From Sphingomonadales bacterium (GTDB lineage Bacteria > Bacteroidota > Bacteroidia > Chitinophagales > Chitinophagaceae): a DNA stretch of 64,000 nucleotides. The stretch covers positions 1 through 64,000 of the forward strand of contig VHAT01000008.1 in the NCBI GenBank assembly GCA_016872195.1, given 5' to 3'. The notes under the pieces were generated by a model. That model was not told the origin of the DNA, searched no databases, and saw only the letters and a program-made list of their open reading frames with translations. Position numbers and translations under genes: made by a program. Each line of letters begins with the position of its first letter. Positions within the stretch are counted from its first letter, which is position 1. Shown here piece after piece: positions 19,485 to 28,643 of the stretch.

Positions 19485-20141
19485 TTAGGATAGGTTAGAA
19501 CGTAACTCTATTAAAAAGGTACGGATCTGCTGAAGCGATTGGATCAGCGCAAAGCGATCTTCTGCTTTTTTGTTTTTCTTAAGATAATCGCGAGCGCCAT
19601 CGATGGTAAATTTTCTTCGGCGCAAAAGATCGTAGATCAAGACCAGGTTCTTGATGTCTACAGGTCTAAAGTAGCGATCTCCTTTTCTGTTCTTACGAGG
19701 TTGTAAAATATCAAACTCGGTTTCCCAATAACGGATCAGGGACTGCTTTTCTCGAAACATGGTTGCCACTTCTCCGATCGAATAGTATTGCTTCTTGAAC
19801 AGTTCTTCGTCGGCGGGTATTTGTATCTGGTCTAAACGACTGGCAATGTCCTTTAAGGAGCGCCTTCCTCGTTTTCCGGGTAGGGTAGCCGGATTCTCTT
19901 TTAGTTTTACTCTTCTTACCCCTACCAGTGGCTCTTCTGTAGTGGAAACGGCCAAGGGTGCTGGCGGGGGTTCGACCGGAATTGGATCCGGTGCTGTTTG
20001 TACCGGCTCGGGGCTAACGGTTATTGTAGGCGGGGTAGTACGAAATGGTTCGGCAGGCTCCACACTAATGGAGTTACTAACCGTTACCGGTGGAGGAGTA
20101 TCAAAGTCCAGCTGTATCTGGGTGAGCGGTTTTTTCGCCAT
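19485..20141 (-). CDS. MerR family transcriptional regulator with a Pro-rich N-terminal extension
   Basis: The protein has 218 residues. The MerR winged-helix module lies at about residues 116-185: YYSIGEVATMFREKQSLIRYWETEFDILQPRKNRKGDRYFRPVDIKNLVLIYDLLRR. The first ~80 residues are low-complexity, rich in Pro, Thr and Val, unusual for MerR regulators. The C-terminal part after the HTH is short, with no obvious ligand-binding domain. It lies between an M23 peptidase gene and the thioredoxin-like gene on the same strand. A TATCTTTA sequence at 20151-20158 (minus) is a weak promoter candidate. Target genes cannot be deduced. Confidence 0.88.
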   Translation of the reverse strand: MAKKPLTQIQLDFDTPPPVTVSNSISVEPAEPFRTTPPTITVSPEPVQTAPDPIPVEPPPAPLAVSTTEEPLVGVRRVKLKENPATLPGKRGRRSLKDIASRLDQIQIPADEELFKKQYYSIGEVATMFREKQSLIRYWETEFDILQPRKNRKGDRYFRPVDIKNLVLIYDLLRRRKFTIDGARDYLKKNKKAEDRFALIQSLQQIRTFLIELRSNLS

Positions 20142-20213
20142 ACGCTATTGTAAAGATAGTAAACCCGCTATCGATTGCGTCTTTATCGTTTTGCTGTGGA
20201 AAACTAGCGTTTC

Positions 20214-21185
20214 TTAATCCAGACTCTGATTCGACGCCGCGGCCTGTTTTAAGATACGATCGAATTGAGCTGGTGTCAGGTCGTTGTAGAAGAAATAGAT
20301 CGGGTCGATCGGTTTTCCATTTTTGATAACCTCATAGTGGCAATGCGGCCCCGTAGACTTGCCCGTACTGCCTACCCACCCGATCACTTCTCCGCGCTTA
20401 ACGGGTTGCCCCGCTCGGGCCTTGACCCGTACCATATGGGCATAGAGTGTCTTATATCCGTATCCATGATTGATGATCACATGGCGTCCGTATCCATCAC
20501 CCGTGTTACCGGCCGTTTCTATGGTGCCATTAGCCGTGGCATAGATGGGGGTACCCTGCGGTGCCGTAAAATCAAGACCGGCATGTAACTTGGTGGTCTT
20601 ATAAATGGGGTCAATGCGGTATCCGAATCCAGAGGCGATACGATTCAGATTCTTATTGCTCACCGGCTGAATGGCAGGGGTATGCGCCAGCAGCTTCTCT
20701 TTGTCTTTGACCAATTGGGCCACTTCTTGATACGATGATTGTTGGGCCTGTATCCGTGTCAGTAGGTTATCAATGGTGCGGGTAATGGAACTTACCAGTT
20801 CGCGACTATCGAGTTTCTCTACCTTGGCTATTTCAAGTTGAGTGGCCAATTCTTGGGCACGGGCACTATCCGGAATGGGGGTGGCCTCAAAGATGGCTCG
20901 ATAGACCTCATTGTCTCTTTTTTCCAGCTCTTTCATTTGTTGCTCCATTCGTTGTAGCTGTTCGGCCAGGGCAACATACTCTTCGCGGATCTCCTTGTTT
21001 TGCAGCTCCAATATTTTCTCTTTGGGCGAACCTATAAATTGAAAGGCCAGATAAGCGATCAGGCCGGCGGTAACCAGGGCCGAGGCCACAAAACCAAACA
21101 CGCGCAAAAATTTAACCCGCAGCGGGGTCTCTATCTTCTCGTAGCGAAGCGTGTTGGTATTATAGTAGTATTTAGCCTTCCTCAT
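20214..21185 (-). CDS. Membrane-anchored M23 peptidase with coiled coil
   Basis: The protein has 323 residues. A basic N-terminus is followed by one membrane helix (about 28-50, VFGFVASALVTAGLIAYLAFQF), a long coiled coil (about 55-170) and a C-terminal LytM/M23 domain with HAGLDFTAPQGTPIYA, TLYAHM and GPHCHYEVI, giving a complete zinc site. This architecture resembles the MepM/NlpD class that trims or regulates peptidoglycan, acting in the periplasm from an inner-membrane anchor. It is divergent from alaS, with 77 bases between the starts, and is followed by the MerR regulator 72 bases downstream. Confidence 0.92.
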   Translation of the reverse strand: MRKAKYYYNTNTLRYEKIETPLRVKFLRVFGFVASALVTAGLIAYLAFQFIGSPKEKILELQNKEIREEYVALAEQLQRMEQQMKELEKRDNEVYRAIFEATPIPDSARAQELATQLEIAKVEKLDSRELVSSITRTIDNLLTRIQAQQSSYQEVAQLVKDKEKLLAHTPAIQPVSNKNLNRIASGFGYRIDPIYKTTKLHAGLDFTAPQGTPIYATANGTIETAGNTGDGYGRHVIINHGYGYKTLYAHMVRVKARAGQPVKRGEVIGWVGSTGKSTGPHCHYEVIKNGKPIDPIYFFYNDLTPAQFDRILKQAAASNQSLD

Positions 21186-21215
21186 CTCAAAGCGCAGAGG
21201 CGTTTATTATTGCCT

Positions 21216-21223
21216 TACCTTTG
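21216..21223 (+). promoter_or_regulatory. Candidate -7 promoter box for alaS
   Basis: TACCTTTG matches the TAnnTTTG consensus 39 bases before the alaS ATG. No good -33 TTG is seen at the normal spacing. The box lies in the 77-base gap between alaS and the divergent M23 gene. Confidence 0.5.
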
Positions 21224-21262
21224 TCAGCATTGCCTTATAGACAAATATAGCATTTACCCCCC

Positions 21263-23878
21263 ATGATGACCTCGTTCGAAATACGCAAGGCTTTTCTGGA
21301 TTTTTTCGCTTCAAAAGGCCATACGATCGTCCCTTCTGCTCCTTTGGTGGTCAAGAACGATCCCACGCTCATGTTTACCAATGCGGGCATGAACCAATTC
21401 AAGGATTATTTTTTGGGCAATAAAAAAGCTCCTTATCCCCGCGCGGTCGATACGCAGAAATGTTTGCGCGTAAGTGGTAAGCATAATGATCTCGAAGAAG
21501 TAGGGGTGGATACCTATCATCATACTATGTTCGAGATGTTGGGGAACTGGAGCTTCGGCGACTATTTTAAGGATGAGGCGATAGCATGGAGCTGGCAATT
21601 ACTAACCGAGATATATAAGATTCCAACGGATCGATTGTATGCTACGGTCTTTGAGGGAGATGCTAAGGAAAAGATCCCGGCCTCTACAATTGCCCTGGCA
21701 AAATGGAAAACGTTGCTGCCCGACGATCATATTGTCTTTGGAAACAAAAAAGATAATTTTTGGGAGATGGGCGATACAGGTCCCTGTGGCCCTTGCAGCG
21801 AGATCCATATCGATTGTCGGCCTGATGAGGAAAGAAAGAAGGTGCCGGGTCATACCTTGGTCAATAAAGATCATCCGCAGGTAATTGAGATCTGGAATAA
21901 TGTATTCATTCAATTCAATCGTAAAAAAGACGGTAGTCTCGAACCCCTCCCTGCCACGCATGTCGATACGGGTATGGGATTAGAGCGACTGGTACGCGTG
22001 CTGCAGAGAAAAACATCTAATTACGATACGGATATTTTTAGCGGCACCATTACAAAAACAGAAACAATCTGTGGCATTCGTTATGATGGGTCCGATACAA
22101 AGACCGCAGTGGCCTTTCGAGTGATCGCAGATCATATTCGTGCTATTGGATTTACCATCGCCGATGGGCAGTTACCTTCCAATACGGGCGCCGGATATGT
22201 GATCCGTCGTATTCTTCGTCGTGCCGTCCGCTATTATTATTCTTATTTGCAATATCGTCAGCCTCTGCTGACCCAACTGGTCCCTGTCTTGGCCCTTCAG
22301 TTCAAGGAGGTGTTCCCCGAGTTGCAGCAGCAAAGTGATTTTGTAAGTCGTGTCGTTCGCGAAGAAGAAGAGGCCTTTCTGCGCACACTCGAAAAAGGAC
22401 TTCGTCGTATCGACGATATTGTACAGACCGCTCAGGGAGCGACCATTGCCGGATCGGCCGCATTTGAATTGTATGATACGTATGGATTTCCAATCGATTT
22501 GACTCGACTGATCGCTTCGGAGCAAGGGTTAAAAGTAGATGAGGCCGGCTTCGAGACCGAGATGAAGCAGCAAAAAGAACGTAGTCGTGCGGCAACCACA
22601 GTAGATGCCGGTGATTGGGTCATCTTGAAAGAGGGTGCCAATCAGTTTGTGGGATATGAACAACTAGAGACTACAGCGCAACTACTTAAGTACAGAAAAG
22701 TAACGGCCAAGGGAAAGGAAGGATACCAATGGGTGCTCAGTAAAACACCTTTTTATGCAGAGAGTGGCGGACAAGTGGGCGATACGGGATGGTTTCGTTT
22801 CGGCGAGCAAGCAATAGAGGTAGTGGATACTAAAAAGGACAATGATCTTATCGTTCATTATACTCATCAGGCACCGCAAGTGATTACCGAATCGGTAGTG
22901 GCTTCTGTTAATGGTGCTTTACGACGTGATACGGCTGCCCATCATACCGCTACTCACCTCTTGCATGCTGCCCTTCGAAAAGTATTGGGTACGCATGTGG
23001 CGCAGAAAGGATCGCTAGTCGAGGCGGGTCATCTTCGATTTGACTTTTCTCATTTTGCCAAGGTAAGTGCCGAAGAATTAGTAGAGATCGAGACCATTGT
23101 CAATAATAAGATCAGAGAGAATGTTCCGGTTGTTATCAAGACCTTACCCAAGGAAGAGGCTTTACAGTTGGGAGCCATGGCCTTATTCGGAGAAAAGTAT
23201 GGCGACCAGGTAAGGGTCGTTATCACCGACCCCCATTATTCCGTGGAATTGTGTGGAGGAACGCATGTGGGAGCCACCGGCGAACTTGGCCTTTTTTGTT
23301 TGCTGAGTGAATCGGCCGTGGCAGCGGGTGTCCGTCGTGTAGAGGCAGTCTGCGGTCAACAGGCCTTGGATCATGTTCGCTCTACGGCACAGCTTGTACA
23401 ATCGTTGCGCGAGTTACTGAAAAATCCCAAAGATCTTTCTAAGGCCATCGAGCAGTTACAACAAGAACAACTTGCCTTGCGCCAGCGGGTAGAGCGGTTC
23501 GAGCAAAAGGAGATCCTCTTGCTTCGCGATCAGCTCTTATCGAAGACACAACCAGTAGGATCCGTTCAGTTCATTGGTGAGATCGTAGAGGTTGCCCAAC
23601 CCGAGGCCTTAAAAAAATGTTGTCTGGAGCTGCGCGAAAAAAATAAAGATCAGGTAGTCGTGCTTGGGGCACTCATTGAAGGAAAACCATTTGTGGCTAT
23701 CAGCATTGCCGATGAATTGACGAAGTCAAGCACGCTTGATGCCAATGCGATCATAAAGACCGTCGTAGCGCCGCTTATCAAAGGAGGCGGAGGGGGTCAA
23801 AAAACCGTAGCTACCGCTGGTGGGCAAGACGGGACCCGCTTGGCCGACGTGATCAATGCCGTCAAGTCACTTCTTTAA
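21263..23878 (+). CDS. alaS: Alanine--tRNA ligase
   Basis: AlaS charges tRNA-Ala and edits mischarged Ser and Gly. The protein has 871 residues, normal length. The class II catalytic domain contains FTNAGMNQFKDYFLG and GPCGPCSEIH. The editing domain carries the zinc motifs HHTATHLLHAAL and CGGTHVGATGELG. The C-terminal C-Ala/DHHA1 domain ends with GGGGGQKTVATAGG. Two adjacent ATG codons (21263 and 21266) could both serve as starts. The lipoprotein gene downstream starts 10 bases after the stop. Confidence 0.98.
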   Translation: MMTSFEIRKAFLDFFASKGHTIVPSAPLVVKNDPTLMFTNAGMNQFKDYFLGNKKAPYPRAVDTQKCLRVSGKHNDLEEVGVDTYHHTMFEMLGNWSFGDYFKDEAIAWSWQLLTEIYKIPTDRLYATVFEGDAKEKIPASTIALAKWKTLLPDDHIVFGNKKDNFWEMGDTGPCGPCSEIHIDCRPDEERKKVPGHTLVNKDHPQVIEIWNNVFIQFNRKKDGSLEPLPATHVDTGMGLERLVRVLQRKTSNYDTDIFSGTITKTETICGIRYDGSDTKTAVAFRVIADHIRAIGFTIADGQLPSNTGAGYVIRRILRRAVRYYYSYLQYRQPLLTQLVPVLALQFKEVFPELQQQSDFVSRVVREEEEAFLRTLEKGLRRIDDIVQTAQGATIAGSAAFELYDTYGFPIDLTRLIASEQGLKVDEAGFETEMKQQKERSRAATTVDAGDWVILKEGANQFVGYEQLETTAQLLKYRKVTAKGKEGYQWVLSKTPFYAESGGQVGDTGWFRFGEQAIEVVDTKKDNDLIVHYTHQAPQVITESVVASVNGALRRDTAAHHTATHLLHAALRKVLGTHVAQKGSLVEAGHLRFDFSHFAKVSAEELVEIETIVNNKIRENVPVVIKTLPKEEALQLGAMALFGEKYGDQVRVVITDPHYSVELCGGTHVGATGELGLFCLLSESAVAAGVRRVEAVCGQQALDHVRSTAQLVQSLRELLKNPKDLSKAIEQLQQEQLALRQRVERFEQKEILLLRDQLLSKTQPVGSVQFIGEIVEVAQPEALKKCCLELREKNKDQVVVLGALIEGKPFVAISIADELTKSSTLDANAIIKTVVAPLIKGGGGGQKTVATAGGQDGTRLADVINAVKSLL

Positions 23879-23888
23879 ATTTGGCTAC

Positions 23889-25082
23889 ATGAAACGATAT
23901 GTTGCAGTATTCTTAGGGCTTCTGTTTTTATACTCTTGCGGCTCCAACACCAACCCAACGACCTTTTCTGTAAAAGGATCTGTCAAGGGGATCAAGGCTA
24001 AGCAAGTATATCTCGAAGAAGTCCCGATGGCCACCATGCAACGCAGGGTAGTCGATTCTGCTCTGCTTGACGAAGAAGGATCTTACGAGTTAAAGACAAC
24101 GGCCGCTGAAGAGATGGTCTATAATATCCGGATCGATCAGCAAGCGTATCCTGCTGCCTCGGTTATCAATGATGCTTCTTCAATAGCCCTTTCTATTTTT
24201 TTTGATCCGGCCAACGATCGCTTTCCTGACCGCTACGAAGTAACCGGATCGGCGGCTAGTAAGGCCTTACAGCAATATATGCTTCAGTTCAATACGCAGT
24301 TGGAGAATAGTTTTGTATTGCGCCGCGTAGCCGATAGTATTTCGACTCTTACAGGGGTGCGTACGCCGGCCCAAGACAGTCTTTTGCAAAGCAGTACAGC
24401 GGCTTGGCAGCAAAAAGCGGATTCACTCTATTATTTTACCAAATCGAAAATGGGTAGTGGTGGCAGTCCCGCCCTTACTATGATGATCTTGGGCTATTAT
24501 CAGAATATGGCCGGTAATCCGGCCTTTGGACTCCGTGGTTTTGATGACACCGAGGTAAGCGCAATGGTAACATCATTAGCGAACCAGTTTCCGGCCCACC
24601 AGGGATTAGCCTCGGTCAAGACGATGATGACGCAGCAGCAACAAACGGCACAAGGGTTTATCGGTCAGACCGCACCTGCGTTCAGTCTTCCTGACCCTAA
24701 AGGAAAAATGATAAGTCTTAGTTCCTTCCGCGGAAAATATGTCCTTGTTGATTTTTGGGCTAGTTGGTGTAAGCCCTGCCGTATGGAGAATCCGGTGGTC
24801 GTAGCCGCTTATCAGCAGTACAAGAATCGCAACTTTACCGTATTGGGGGTCTCGCTCGATCAACCCGGCGACAAGGACCAATGGATGACCGCGGTCATGA
24901 AAGATCAATTGACCTGGACGCAAGTGAGCGATTTATCCGGCTGGGAAAGCCCGGTAGTATCGCTTTATCGGATCAATGGCATTCCGTATAATGTTTTGAT
25001 CGATCCGCAGGGAAAGATCATAGCAGAATCATTACGGGGCGAAGATTTGGGTGCAACTCTCGATAAGGTTTTGCCTCGCTAA
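23889..25082 (+). CDS. TlpA-like thiol-disulfide lipoprotein with DUF4369-type N-terminus
   Basis: I take the ATG at 23889 (397 residues); the ORF-track start at 23856 lies inside alaS. A lipoprotein signal (YVAVFLGLLFLYSCGS) ends at a lipobox Cys. The N-terminal ~200 residues (FSVKGSVKGIKAKQVYLEE) look like the DUF4369 domain common in Bacteroidota. The C-terminal AhpC/TSA-type thioredoxin domain has FVDFWASWCKPCRMENP with the WCxPC redox site and a cis-Pro in NGIPYNV. It probably reduces disulfides at the outer or inner membrane. It may be co-transcribed with alaS. Confidence 0.92.
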   Translation: MKRYVAVFLGLLFLYSCGSNTNPTTFSVKGSVKGIKAKQVYLEEVPMATMQRRVVDSALLDEEGSYELKTTAAEEMVYNIRIDQQAYPAASVINDASSIALSIFFDPANDRFPDRYEVTGSAASKALQQYMLQFNTQLENSFVLRRVADSISTLTGVRTPAQDSLLQSSTAAWQQKADSLYYFTKSKMGSGGSPALTMMILGYYQNMAGNPAFGLRGFDDTEVSAMVTSLANQFPAHQGLASVKTMMTQQQQTAQGFIGQTAPAFSLPDPKGKMISLSSFRGKYVLVDFWASWCKPCRMENPVVVAAYQQYKNRNFTVLGVSLDQPGDKDQWMTAVMKDQLTWTQVSDLSGWESPVVSLYRINGIPYNVLIDPQGKIIAESLRGEDLGATLDKVLPR

Positions 25083-25089
25083 GCACTCA

Positions 25090-25701
25090 TTACTTTTTTT
25101 TGGAAGCCGGCTGGCTTTGTTTTTTCCAAGATGGATACTGCGGTCTTCGTAAGGGCGTTTGTTTTGTAGGCTTGCGCAAGGGGGTACATTCTTTACACTC
25201 CTCTTTCCATTGTTTTGGCAATGATTGATAAAGGGCTGTTCCCTCGGTCTTCCAACGGAGCATGGTATCATCTACTTGGCGAATGACCTTTCCGGGGTTC
25301 CCCACCACAAGACTACGCGGCGCGATCTGTTCTCCCTCTTTGATCAGGGTCAAGGCCCCCACGATCGATTCATCTCCCAGCTGTACATGATCCATGATGA
25401 CACTGTTGATGCCCACCAGACAATTACGTCCAATGGTAGCCCCATGTATTACGGCTCCATGTCCTATATGCGCGCCCGCTTGTAGCGTAACGGTAAGACC
25501 GGGAAACATATGGATCACGCAGTTCTCCTGCACATTACATCCATCTTCGATCACAATCGAACCCCAATCGCCGCGCAGTACCGCCCCGGGTCCAATATAG
25601 CAATGCTGACCGATCAACACTTGTCCGATTACGATAGCTTGCGGATGAACATAGCTACTGCTGTCGACGACTGGTTTTATTCCGTTTGCCTGATAATACA
25701 T
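25090..25701 (-). CDS. Gamma carbonic anhydrase family protein (LbH hexapeptide repeats)
   Basis: The protein has 203 residues. A left-handed beta-helix of hexapeptide repeats covers about residues 10-160 (VIGQVLIGQHCYIGPGAVLRGD, AHIGHGAVIHGATIGRNCLVGINSVIMDHVQLGDESIVGA), typical of YrdA/PaaY-type gamma carbonic anhydrase proteins. Histidines for a zinc site are present in the repeats. The last ~30 residues are a basic tail ending QSQPASKKK. PaaY proteins of this family are thioesterases that rescue phenylacetate degradation in some bacteria. Its place at the end of the paa genes makes a PaaY-like role possible, but this is inference. The gap to paaI is 14 bases. Confidence 0.88.
   Translation of the reverse strand: MYYQANGIKPVVDSSSYVHPQAIVIGQVLIGQHCYIGPGAVLRGDWGSIVIEDGCNVQENCVIHMFPGLTVTLQAGAHIGHGAVIHGATIGRNCLVGINSVIMDHVQLGDESIVGALTLIKEGEQIAPRSLVVGNPGKVIRQVDDTMLRWKTEGTALYQSLPKQWKEECKECTPLRKPTKQTPLRRPQYPSWKKQSQPASKKK
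25104..25126 (+). terminator. Probable terminator of the alaS-tlpA unit
   Basis: AAGCC-GGCT-GGCTT forms a short GC-rich hairpin followed by TGTTTTTT. It lies inside the 3' end of the convergent carbonic anhydrase-like gene, 22 bases after the tlpA-type stop. Confidence 0.5.
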
Positions 25702-25715
25702 AATAAGGAGAGGGA

Positions 25716-26147
25716 TTAAGGATCGATCAACGTCTTATCGGTGCGATAACAAAGCCCCTTGAACTGGGCTACTAATTTTTGCACTTGATTATGAATACTG
25801 ATCTGATAGAGTCCTGTGCTTTTTCCATGGTGCAGCTCAAGGGCCTCTGCGGTCAATCGATCGCCCACCCGAACAGGATGGGTAAAATTGATGGAGGTGT
25901 CGAGGGCCATTGAGAGTTGATTGCGATTATTACAAGCAAAGGCAAAGGCGCTGTCAGCAAGCGAAAAACTGACGCCCCCATGTACAATACCAAAGCCATT
26001 GACCATTTCAGGTCTTATCGACATGGCAATACGACTATATCCTTCTCGCACTTCGAGCACTTCAATCCCAAGCCATTGCGAAAAAAGATCCTGTTGCATC
26101 ATGTGCGCTACGACGTGCTGGGCTAATTGATCGGCAGTTGAATGCAT
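25716..26147 (-). CDS. paaI: Hotdog-fold thioesterase PaaI
   Basis: I start the gene at the ATG at 26147 (143 residues); the longer ORF-track start runs through the end of paaG. The hotdog signature GFGIVHGGVSFSLADSAFAFACNNR holds the HGG and catalytic Asp typical of PaaI. PaaI hydrolyses hydroxyphenylacetyl-CoA-type dead-end thioesters and frees CoA during phenylacetate degradation. It sits 13 bases after the paaG stop, at the end of the paa gene run, and acts in the cytoplasm. Confidence 0.92.
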   Translation of the reverse strand: MHSTADQLAQHVVAHMMQQDLFSQWLGIEVLEVREGYSRIAMSIRPEMVNGFGIVHGGVSFSLADSAFAFACNNRNQLSMALDTSINFTHPVRVGDRLTAEALELHHGKSTGLYQISIHNQVQKLVAQFKGLCYRTDKTLIDP

Positions 26148-26160
26148 AAATAGTAAATGA

Positions 26161-26934
26161 TTATTGTCCGGTAAAATGAGGTGTTCTTTTTTCGAGAAAA
26201 GCTTGCACGCCTTCTCGAAAATCGGCGGTGGCGGCCGCCCGTTGTTGCAGTTGGTCTTCGAGTTGAAGCTGCGTCTCGACGGTATGGCCAAAGCTAGCGT
26301 TCAGTTGTTGTTTGATCAATCCCAGGGCCGTGGTGGGCATCGTTGCCAGTTGGGTCGCCAGACCTTGGGCTTGCTGCATTAGCTCTGTATCGGGGATCAC
26401 TTTCCATATCATACCCATACTCGCTGCTTCGGTAGCGGTAACTTTTTCGCCTGTCATCATCAAGGCGGCCGCTCGTTGCATTCCAATTAACCTAGGTAAA
26501 AAATAGGAGCCGCCGGTATCGGGGACCAATCCGATCTTCGAAAAGGCTTGTATAAAAATAGCTGAACTGCCCGCCAGCGTAATGTCTGCGCAAAGCGCCA
26601 GATTAGCACCAGCGCCTGCGGCTACACCGTTTACAGCAGCAATGACCGGTTTGTTCAGTTTACGGATTCGGGTTACGATCGGATTGTAGTGCTCTGCCAA
26701 TATTCTTGCCATGCCCGGCCCCTGCGGATCAACGACCTCTCCCAGATCTTGTCCGGCGCAAAACGCTTTTCCATTGCCGGTAATAACAAGGGCCCGAATG
26801 GCCGATGTTTCGCAGGCATCCAGTTCGGTTTGTAATCGAAGGGCCATTTCCCGGTTAAAGGCATTGAACTTTTCGGGACGGTTCAGTGTCAGCAGGGCAA
26901 CCTGCTCTTTGATCTCAACGAGAATAGAGGACAT
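26161..26934 (-). CDS. paaG: 2-(1,2-epoxy-1,2-dihydrophenyl)acetyl-CoA isomerase PaaG
   Basis: The protein has 257 residues from the ATG at 26934; the ORF-track start 48 bases upstream is non-conserved sequence. It is a crotonase-fold enzyme with VITGNGKAFCAGQDLGEVVDPQGPG and KPVIAAVNGVAAGAGANLALCADITLAG, followed by FSKIGLVPDTGGSYFLPRLIG. The segment around NRPEKFNAFNREM and the WGM/GMIWKV ending closely resemble PaaG rather than general enoyl-CoA hydratases. PaaG converts the ring epoxide to an oxepin-CoA ready for ring opening. paaD lies 38 bases upstream, paaI 13 bases downstream. Confidence 0.9.
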   Translation of the reverse strand: MSSILVEIKEQVALLTLNRPEKFNAFNREMALRLQTELDACETSAIRALVITGNGKAFCAGQDLGEVVDPQGPGMARILAEHYNPIVTRIRKLNKPVIAAVNGVAAGAGANLALCADITLAGSSAIFIQAFSKIGLVPDTGGSYFLPRLIGMQRAAALMMTGEKVTATEAASMGMIWKVIPDTELMQQAQGLATQLATMPTTALGLIKQQLNASFGHTVETQLQLEDQLQQRAAATADFREGVQAFLEKRTPHFTGQ

Positions 26935-26972
26935 GCTCTTGCATTTAGAATAAAGGTAATTATTGCCATTGG

Positions 26973-27476
26973 CTAATGGCATTTAAAATAGTCGAAAGGC
27001 TCGGCGCAATCATTGCATTGCAAGAGCGCTTTGCAGGCCGTACTGCCAAACTCACTCAGCAAACGGGTATTATGGCTCCCACATTGCGGACAACTAATTC
27101 CATCGTCTGGTCGTTGGAATCGTCCATCGGGCGGTGCAATACCGTAGGTCTTTAATTTTTCTTTTCCTGCTTGGCTCATCCAGTCGGTTGTCCAGGCGGG
27201 GCTGATGGCCCTAACTACCTCCACCTTTTTATATCCCTTGCCGAGCAATTCCATAGTAATGAGCGTGGCGATCGTATCCATGGCAGGACAACCCGTATAA
27301 GTGGCCGTGATCGTTACGCTGACGATTCCTTGATCTGCTCTTGGACTCAGCAGTTCTACCTTTCTGACAATGCCCAGATCGATGATAGATAGTACGGGTA
27401 TCTCAGGATCATGTATGGTAGACAGCCAGTGGTAGCATTCGTTACGCTCTTGCTGGTCAGTGTGAGGGATGTTCAT
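26973..27476 (-). CDS. paaD: 1,2-phenylacetyl-CoA epoxidase subunit PaaD
   Basis: The protein has 167 residues from the ATG at 27476. The N-terminal DUF59/MIP18-like domain reads HDPEIPVLSIIDLGIVRKVEL with TYTGCPAMDTI, and the C-terminal zinc-ribbon-like region is CPQCGSHNTRLLSEFGSTACKALLQCNDCAEPFDYFKCH. Both features are diagnostic of PaaD, which is thought to help assemble or mature the Fe centre of the PaaABCE oxygenase. It lies between paaC and paaG in the operon, 40 bases after the paaC stop. Confidence 0.95.
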   Translation of the reverse strand: MNIPHTDQQERNECYHWLSTIHDPEIPVLSIIDLGIVRKVELLSPRADQGIVSVTITATYTGCPAMDTIATLITMELLGKGYKKVEVVRAISPAWTTDWMSQAGKEKLKTYGIAPPDGRFQRPDDGISCPQCGSHNTRLLSEFGSTACKALLQCNDCAEPFDYFKCH

Positions 27477-27516
27477 GAACTTTTTTCTTTCTGCGTGGTG
27501 GCCCTTACTTCGATCT

Positions 27517-28263
27517 TTACCATTCGCATCCTGGGTAAGACCGTTGTACGTATTGCATCTCGGCCAAAAGATACCCAAGTGATTCGGTGTGCTGTCCTGT
27601 TTTACCGCCGGTATGCATAAAGGTAGAGGTCAACGAGGGAGGGGGCAGGGTGGCCTCGGCAAATAGATCGCTAAGGGCCGTCATCCAGCTTATAGACATA
27701 CCTGCTGTATCGATCTTCAGGTCTTTTTCGTATTGGGCTGCTATAAATAACTCTCCTGTATAGGGCCACAAATTATCGAGTGCGTTCAGTAAACGTTGGT
27801 GGCTTTCGTCGGTGCCATCGCCCAGCCGACAGATCCATTCACTGCTCCAGCGGCAATGATAGCGAACTTCTTTTAGCGATTTTTCGGCAATGGCGGCCAG
27901 CGTGCTATCCGATCCATTCAGTAGTTGCGTAAAGAGTTCGCGTTGATAGAAGCTGAAAAAAGTTTGCCGAGCGATCGTCTGTGCCCAATCTCCGTTCGGT
28001 CTTTCGCAGAGCAGACCGTTCTTGAATTCTCTTTCGTTTCGCCAGTATGCCAGGCGATCTTCGGTGCAATCGTTGCCGATCAGTTTTGCAGCGTATTGGT
28101 AAAAACTCCGCGCTTGTCCGATCAGGTCAAGAGTAATGTTGGTAATGGCTATGTCTTGCTCTAGCACCGGTCCATGACCGCACCACTCGCCATTGCGTTG
28201 TCCTAACACCAGCGTACTGTCTGCCAGGTATAAGGTAAAATCAACAAGCGATGAATTCGTCAT
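27517..28263 (-). CDS. paaC: 1,2-phenylacetyl-CoA epoxidase structural subunit PaaC
   Basis: The protein has 248 residues with family features LYLADSTLVLGQRNGEWCGHGPVLEQDIAITNITLDLIGQAR near the N-terminus and VRYHCRWSSEWICRLGDGTDESH centrally. PaaC is the ferritin-like structural subunit that pairs with PaaA in the multicomponent oxygenase that epoxidises phenylacetyl-CoA. It starts 5 bases after the paaB stop, so translational coupling is likely. Confidence 0.96.
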   Translation of the reverse strand: MTNSSLVDFTLYLADSTLVLGQRNGEWCGHGPVLEQDIAITNITLDLIGQARSFYQYAAKLIGNDCTEDRLAYWRNEREFKNGLLCERPNGDWAQTIARQTFFSFYQRELFTQLLNGSDSTLAAIAEKSLKEVRYHCRWSSEWICRLGDGTDESHQRLLNALDNLWPYTGELFIAAQYEKDLKIDTAGMSISWMTALSDLFAEATLPPPSLTSTFMHTGGKTGQHTESLGYLLAEMQYVQRSYPGCEW

Positions 28264-28268
28264 AACAA

Positions 28269-28631
28269 TTACATGTGTTTGATCTCGTCGGGCAGATCAT
28301 AAAAAGTGGGATGACGATATATCTTGTCTTGCGCCGGCTCGTATAATTCAGCGGAGGCCTCCGGGTTCGAGGTCTTGATATGTTTACTCTCCACGACCCA
28401 AATACTAATGCCTTCGCTACGACGCGTATAGACATCGCGGGCATTTTCTATGGCCATGTTGGCATCGGCAGCATGCAGACTGCCTACATGCTTATGTTCC
28501 AGCCCTTGTTTACTTCTGATAAACACTTCCCATAGGGGCCAGTCGGAAGAGGACGAAGTCGATGCGGGCTTGGCCGCGCCACCGGTCTCTTCTGGAATAT
28601 CACCGTAATAGAATTTTCGGATCAGTTGCAT
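28269..28631 (-). CDS. paaB: 1,2-phenylacetyl-CoA epoxidase subunit PaaB
   Basis: The protein has 120 residues. WPLWEVFIRSKQGLEHKHVGSLHAADANMAIENARDVYTRRSEGISIWVV is the PaaB signature; PaaB bridges PaaAC units. The N-terminal ~25 residues and the C-terminal tail are variable. It lies 12 bases after paaA and 5 bases before paaC, in an uninterrupted run. Confidence 0.96.
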   Translation of the reverse strand: MQLIRKFYYGDIPEETGGAAKPASTSSSSDWPLWEVFIRSKQGLEHKHVGSLHAADANMAIENARDVYTRRSEGISIWVVESKHIKTSNPEASAELYEPAQDKIYRHPTFYDLPDEIKHM

Positions 28632-28643
28632 GATGAAAAATTA

